Source: an uncultured Chloracidobacterium sp.
Lineage (GTDB): Bacteria > Acidobacteriota > Blastocatellia > Pyrinomonadales > Pyrinomonadaceae
Assembly (NCBI GenBank): GCA_936914845.1
Contig: CAKZGE010000003.1
Location: 62,001 to 126,000, forward strand
Length of the DNA stretch: 64,000 nucleotides
Direction of reading: 5' to 3'
Shown here one piece after another: positions 62,953-64,000 of the stretch. The notes below the pieces were generated by a model. That model searched no databases. It was not told the origin of the DNA and was given only the letters and a program-made list of their open reading frames with translations. The number at the start of each line of letters is the position of its first letter. The stretch's first letter is position 1. A program made the translations under genes and the position numbers.

Positions 62953-63618
62953 ATGAAAAATCTGTTCGCGGCGTTTACGCTGTCTGTCATATGTCTTATT
63001 CTTTCTTCAGGTGCGGCGGCCCAATCGGGCCCACCCGCGGAAAGCAATAAACGTGAGGCTCATTTGATCGAACTCATCACACTCGATACAACAATAAAAT
63101 TGGACATCCGCTATGCGACAAATAACAATTTTGTCGGGCGGGCGGTCTATCCGCAGGCTCGTGCTTTTTTGCAAAAGCCGGCCGCAAAAGCAGTCGCCAA
63201 GGTCCATAAAAAGCTGGCCAAACTGGGGCTGGGGCTGGTCATATATGACGGATATCGGCCTTGGTCGATCACAAAATTGTTTTGGGAAGTAACGCCGGCA
63301 GACAAGCGTATGTTCGTTGCTGACCCGGCTAAAGGCTCTAAACACAATCGCGGCTGTGCGGTCGATCTCGGCATCTACGATCTTAAAACGGGCCTCGCCG
63401 TCCCGATGCCATCCGGTTACGACGAATTCAGCGAAAGAGCATCGCCGGATTACACCGGCGGCACGGAAGAGGAGCGTCGCAATCGTGATCTGCTTCGCAA
63501 AATGATGGAAGACGCCGGCTTTACCGTAAACCGAAATGAATGGTGGCATTTCGACTACAAAAAATGGGAACAGTACGGCATTTATGACGTCGCATTCGAC
63601 CCCATTGGAAAGGAATAG
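62953..63618 (+). CDS. VanX/DdpX-type D-alanyl-D-alanine dipeptidase
   Basis: The ATG at 62953 (MKNLFAAFTLSVICLILSSG) gives 221 residues with a signal peptide; upstream in-frame codons overlap the small minus-strand gene. Family M15D motifs are complete: SKHNRGCAVDLG (H131, D138), EWWHFD (E196, H199) and YDGYRPW. The enzyme cleaves D-Ala-D-Ala; the signal peptide points to a periplasmic role in peptidoglycan recycling (DdpX-like) rather than cytosolic vancomycin resistance. No vanH/vanA is nearby. Confidence 0.93.
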   Translation: MKNLFAAFTLSVICLILSSGAAAQSGPPAESNKREAHLIELITLDTTIKLDIRYATNNNFVGRAVYPQARAFLQKPAAKAVAKVHKKLAKLGLGLVIYDGYRPWSITKLFWEVTPADKRMFVADPAKGSKHNRGCAVDLGIYDLKTGLAVPMPSGYDEFSERASPDYTGGTEEERRNRDLLRKMMEDAGFTVNRNEWWHFDYKKWEQYGIYDVAFDPIGKE

Positions 63619-63623
63619 CCGCT

Positions 63624-64000
63624 ATGTTTTCCGCGGAGGCCGTGATGGTCGCGGCGATCTTCGTTGTTGCGGCTCTCTATTCTTCGGTCGGCCATGGCGG
63701 AGCTTCCGGATATTTGGCCGTAATGGCGCTCGCCTCCGTCGCTTCGCAAACGATGCGCCCGGCCGCATTTATCCTTAACATATTCGTTGCAGGCATCGCC
63801 GCTATACAATTTTACCGCGCAGGACATTTTGCATGGCGTATTTTCTGGCCGTTCGCCGCCGCATCTATCCCATTTGCCTATCTCGGAGGCTCGATCGAAC
63901 TTCCCACTCATATCTACAAGGCATTGCTTGGCGGAATATTGGTACTGGCGGCGATACGATTGGCTTGGAAATTTGACCCGGAACAACCGCTCGCAAACTT
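63624..64000 (+). CDS. TauE/SafE-family permease, N-terminal part
   Basis: An ATG at 63624, 5 bases after the dipeptidase stop, opens a frame that runs off the window end (125 codons seen). It encodes at least three or four membrane segments with VVAALYSSVGHGGASGYLAV, NIFVAGIAAIQFYRAG and YKALLGGILVLAAIRLAW, the usual repeat pattern of TauE/SafE sulfite or sulfoacetate exporters. The substrate is uncertain. Translation is probably coupled to the dipeptidase gene. Confidence 0.82.
   Translation, partial: MFSAEAVMVAAIFVVAALYSSVGHGGASGYLAVMALASVASQTMRPAAFILNIFVAGIAAIQFYRAGHFAWRIFWPFAAASIPFAYLGGSIELPTHIYKALLGGILVLAAIRLAWKFDPEQPLAN

Noticed and set aside
62953..63618. Vancomycin resistance locus
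   Set aside because: vanH, vanA and vanRS-like genes are absent around the dipeptidase, and it carries a signal peptide, so a wall-recycling role is more likely.

Overview
The window looks like chromosomal DNA of a Gram-negative-type, rod-shaped, heterotrophic bacterium, most likely an acidobacterium of the Blastocatellia type. This is inferred from gene content, not from a marker gene. The content includes an Omp85/TamB pair, two TonB-dependent receptors (one a large Oar-like protein with an N-terminal carboxypeptidase-regulatory domain), an OmpA protein, a lipocalin, exported von Willebrand A proteins of the kind common in Acidobacteria, and a complete rod-shape cluster. Base composition is balanced. 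No phage, insertion sequence, integron or CRISPR array is visible.

Layout. Positions 1-4343 carry the end of a TamB-like gene and a 1104-residue Omp85 protein. A membrane HD-GYP/GAF/GGDEF cyclic-di-GMP protein converges on it (4340-6931). Positions 7165-12497 hold exported proteins: a VWA protein, a TPR protein, a protein with 29-residue C-terminal repeats, and a beta-helix protein whose frame is cut by one in-frame TGA. Positions 12833-21023 are mreB-mreC-mreD-mrdA-rodA plus a class A PBP, ended by a strong hairpin. A tRNA-Ala(GGC) lies on the minus strand at 21192-21267. Then follow a crotonase, a PilZ protein, thioredoxin reductase, and a minus-strand lipocalin / Cys-rich small protein / TonB receptor group (23760-26913). 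Positions 27001-29541 encode an FmdB zinc ribbon, a VWA protein and an OmpA protein with a repetitive cytoplasmic tail. thyA, two methyltransferases, a putative zincin, a HIT protein, an asparaginase-type Ntn hydrolase, an ABC exporter with an SDR, and a GrdB-like protein follow, up to 39531.

Positions 40373-41396 carry the iron-sulfur genes nfu-sufU behind a perfect dyad. A radical SAM gene, a stand-alone class I ribonucleotide reductase R2 gene with NrdR-like boxes, a very large NorD-type VWA protein, rpiA and a HAD phosphatase follow (42146-48774). On the minus strand come purL, and then an operon-like run glycosyltransferase / glycogen debranching enzyme / M14 peptidase / recN (51142-57275). 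The Oar-like receptor (57382-60579) has a leader of about 500 bases. The window closes with a divergent PilZ-like protein, an exported unknown protein, a 57-residue membrane protein, a VanX-type dipeptidase and a truncated TauE/SafE permease.

No clearly new multi-gene system is evident. The observations most worth checking are the TGA-split beta-helix gene, the D[FW]xKT tail of the OmpA protein, the Cys-rich protein beside the TonB receptor, the 29-residue repeat protein, and several perfect dyads at gene starts (nfu, purL, mreB, the PilZ-like gene). All functions come from motif reading by eye. No database search was run.
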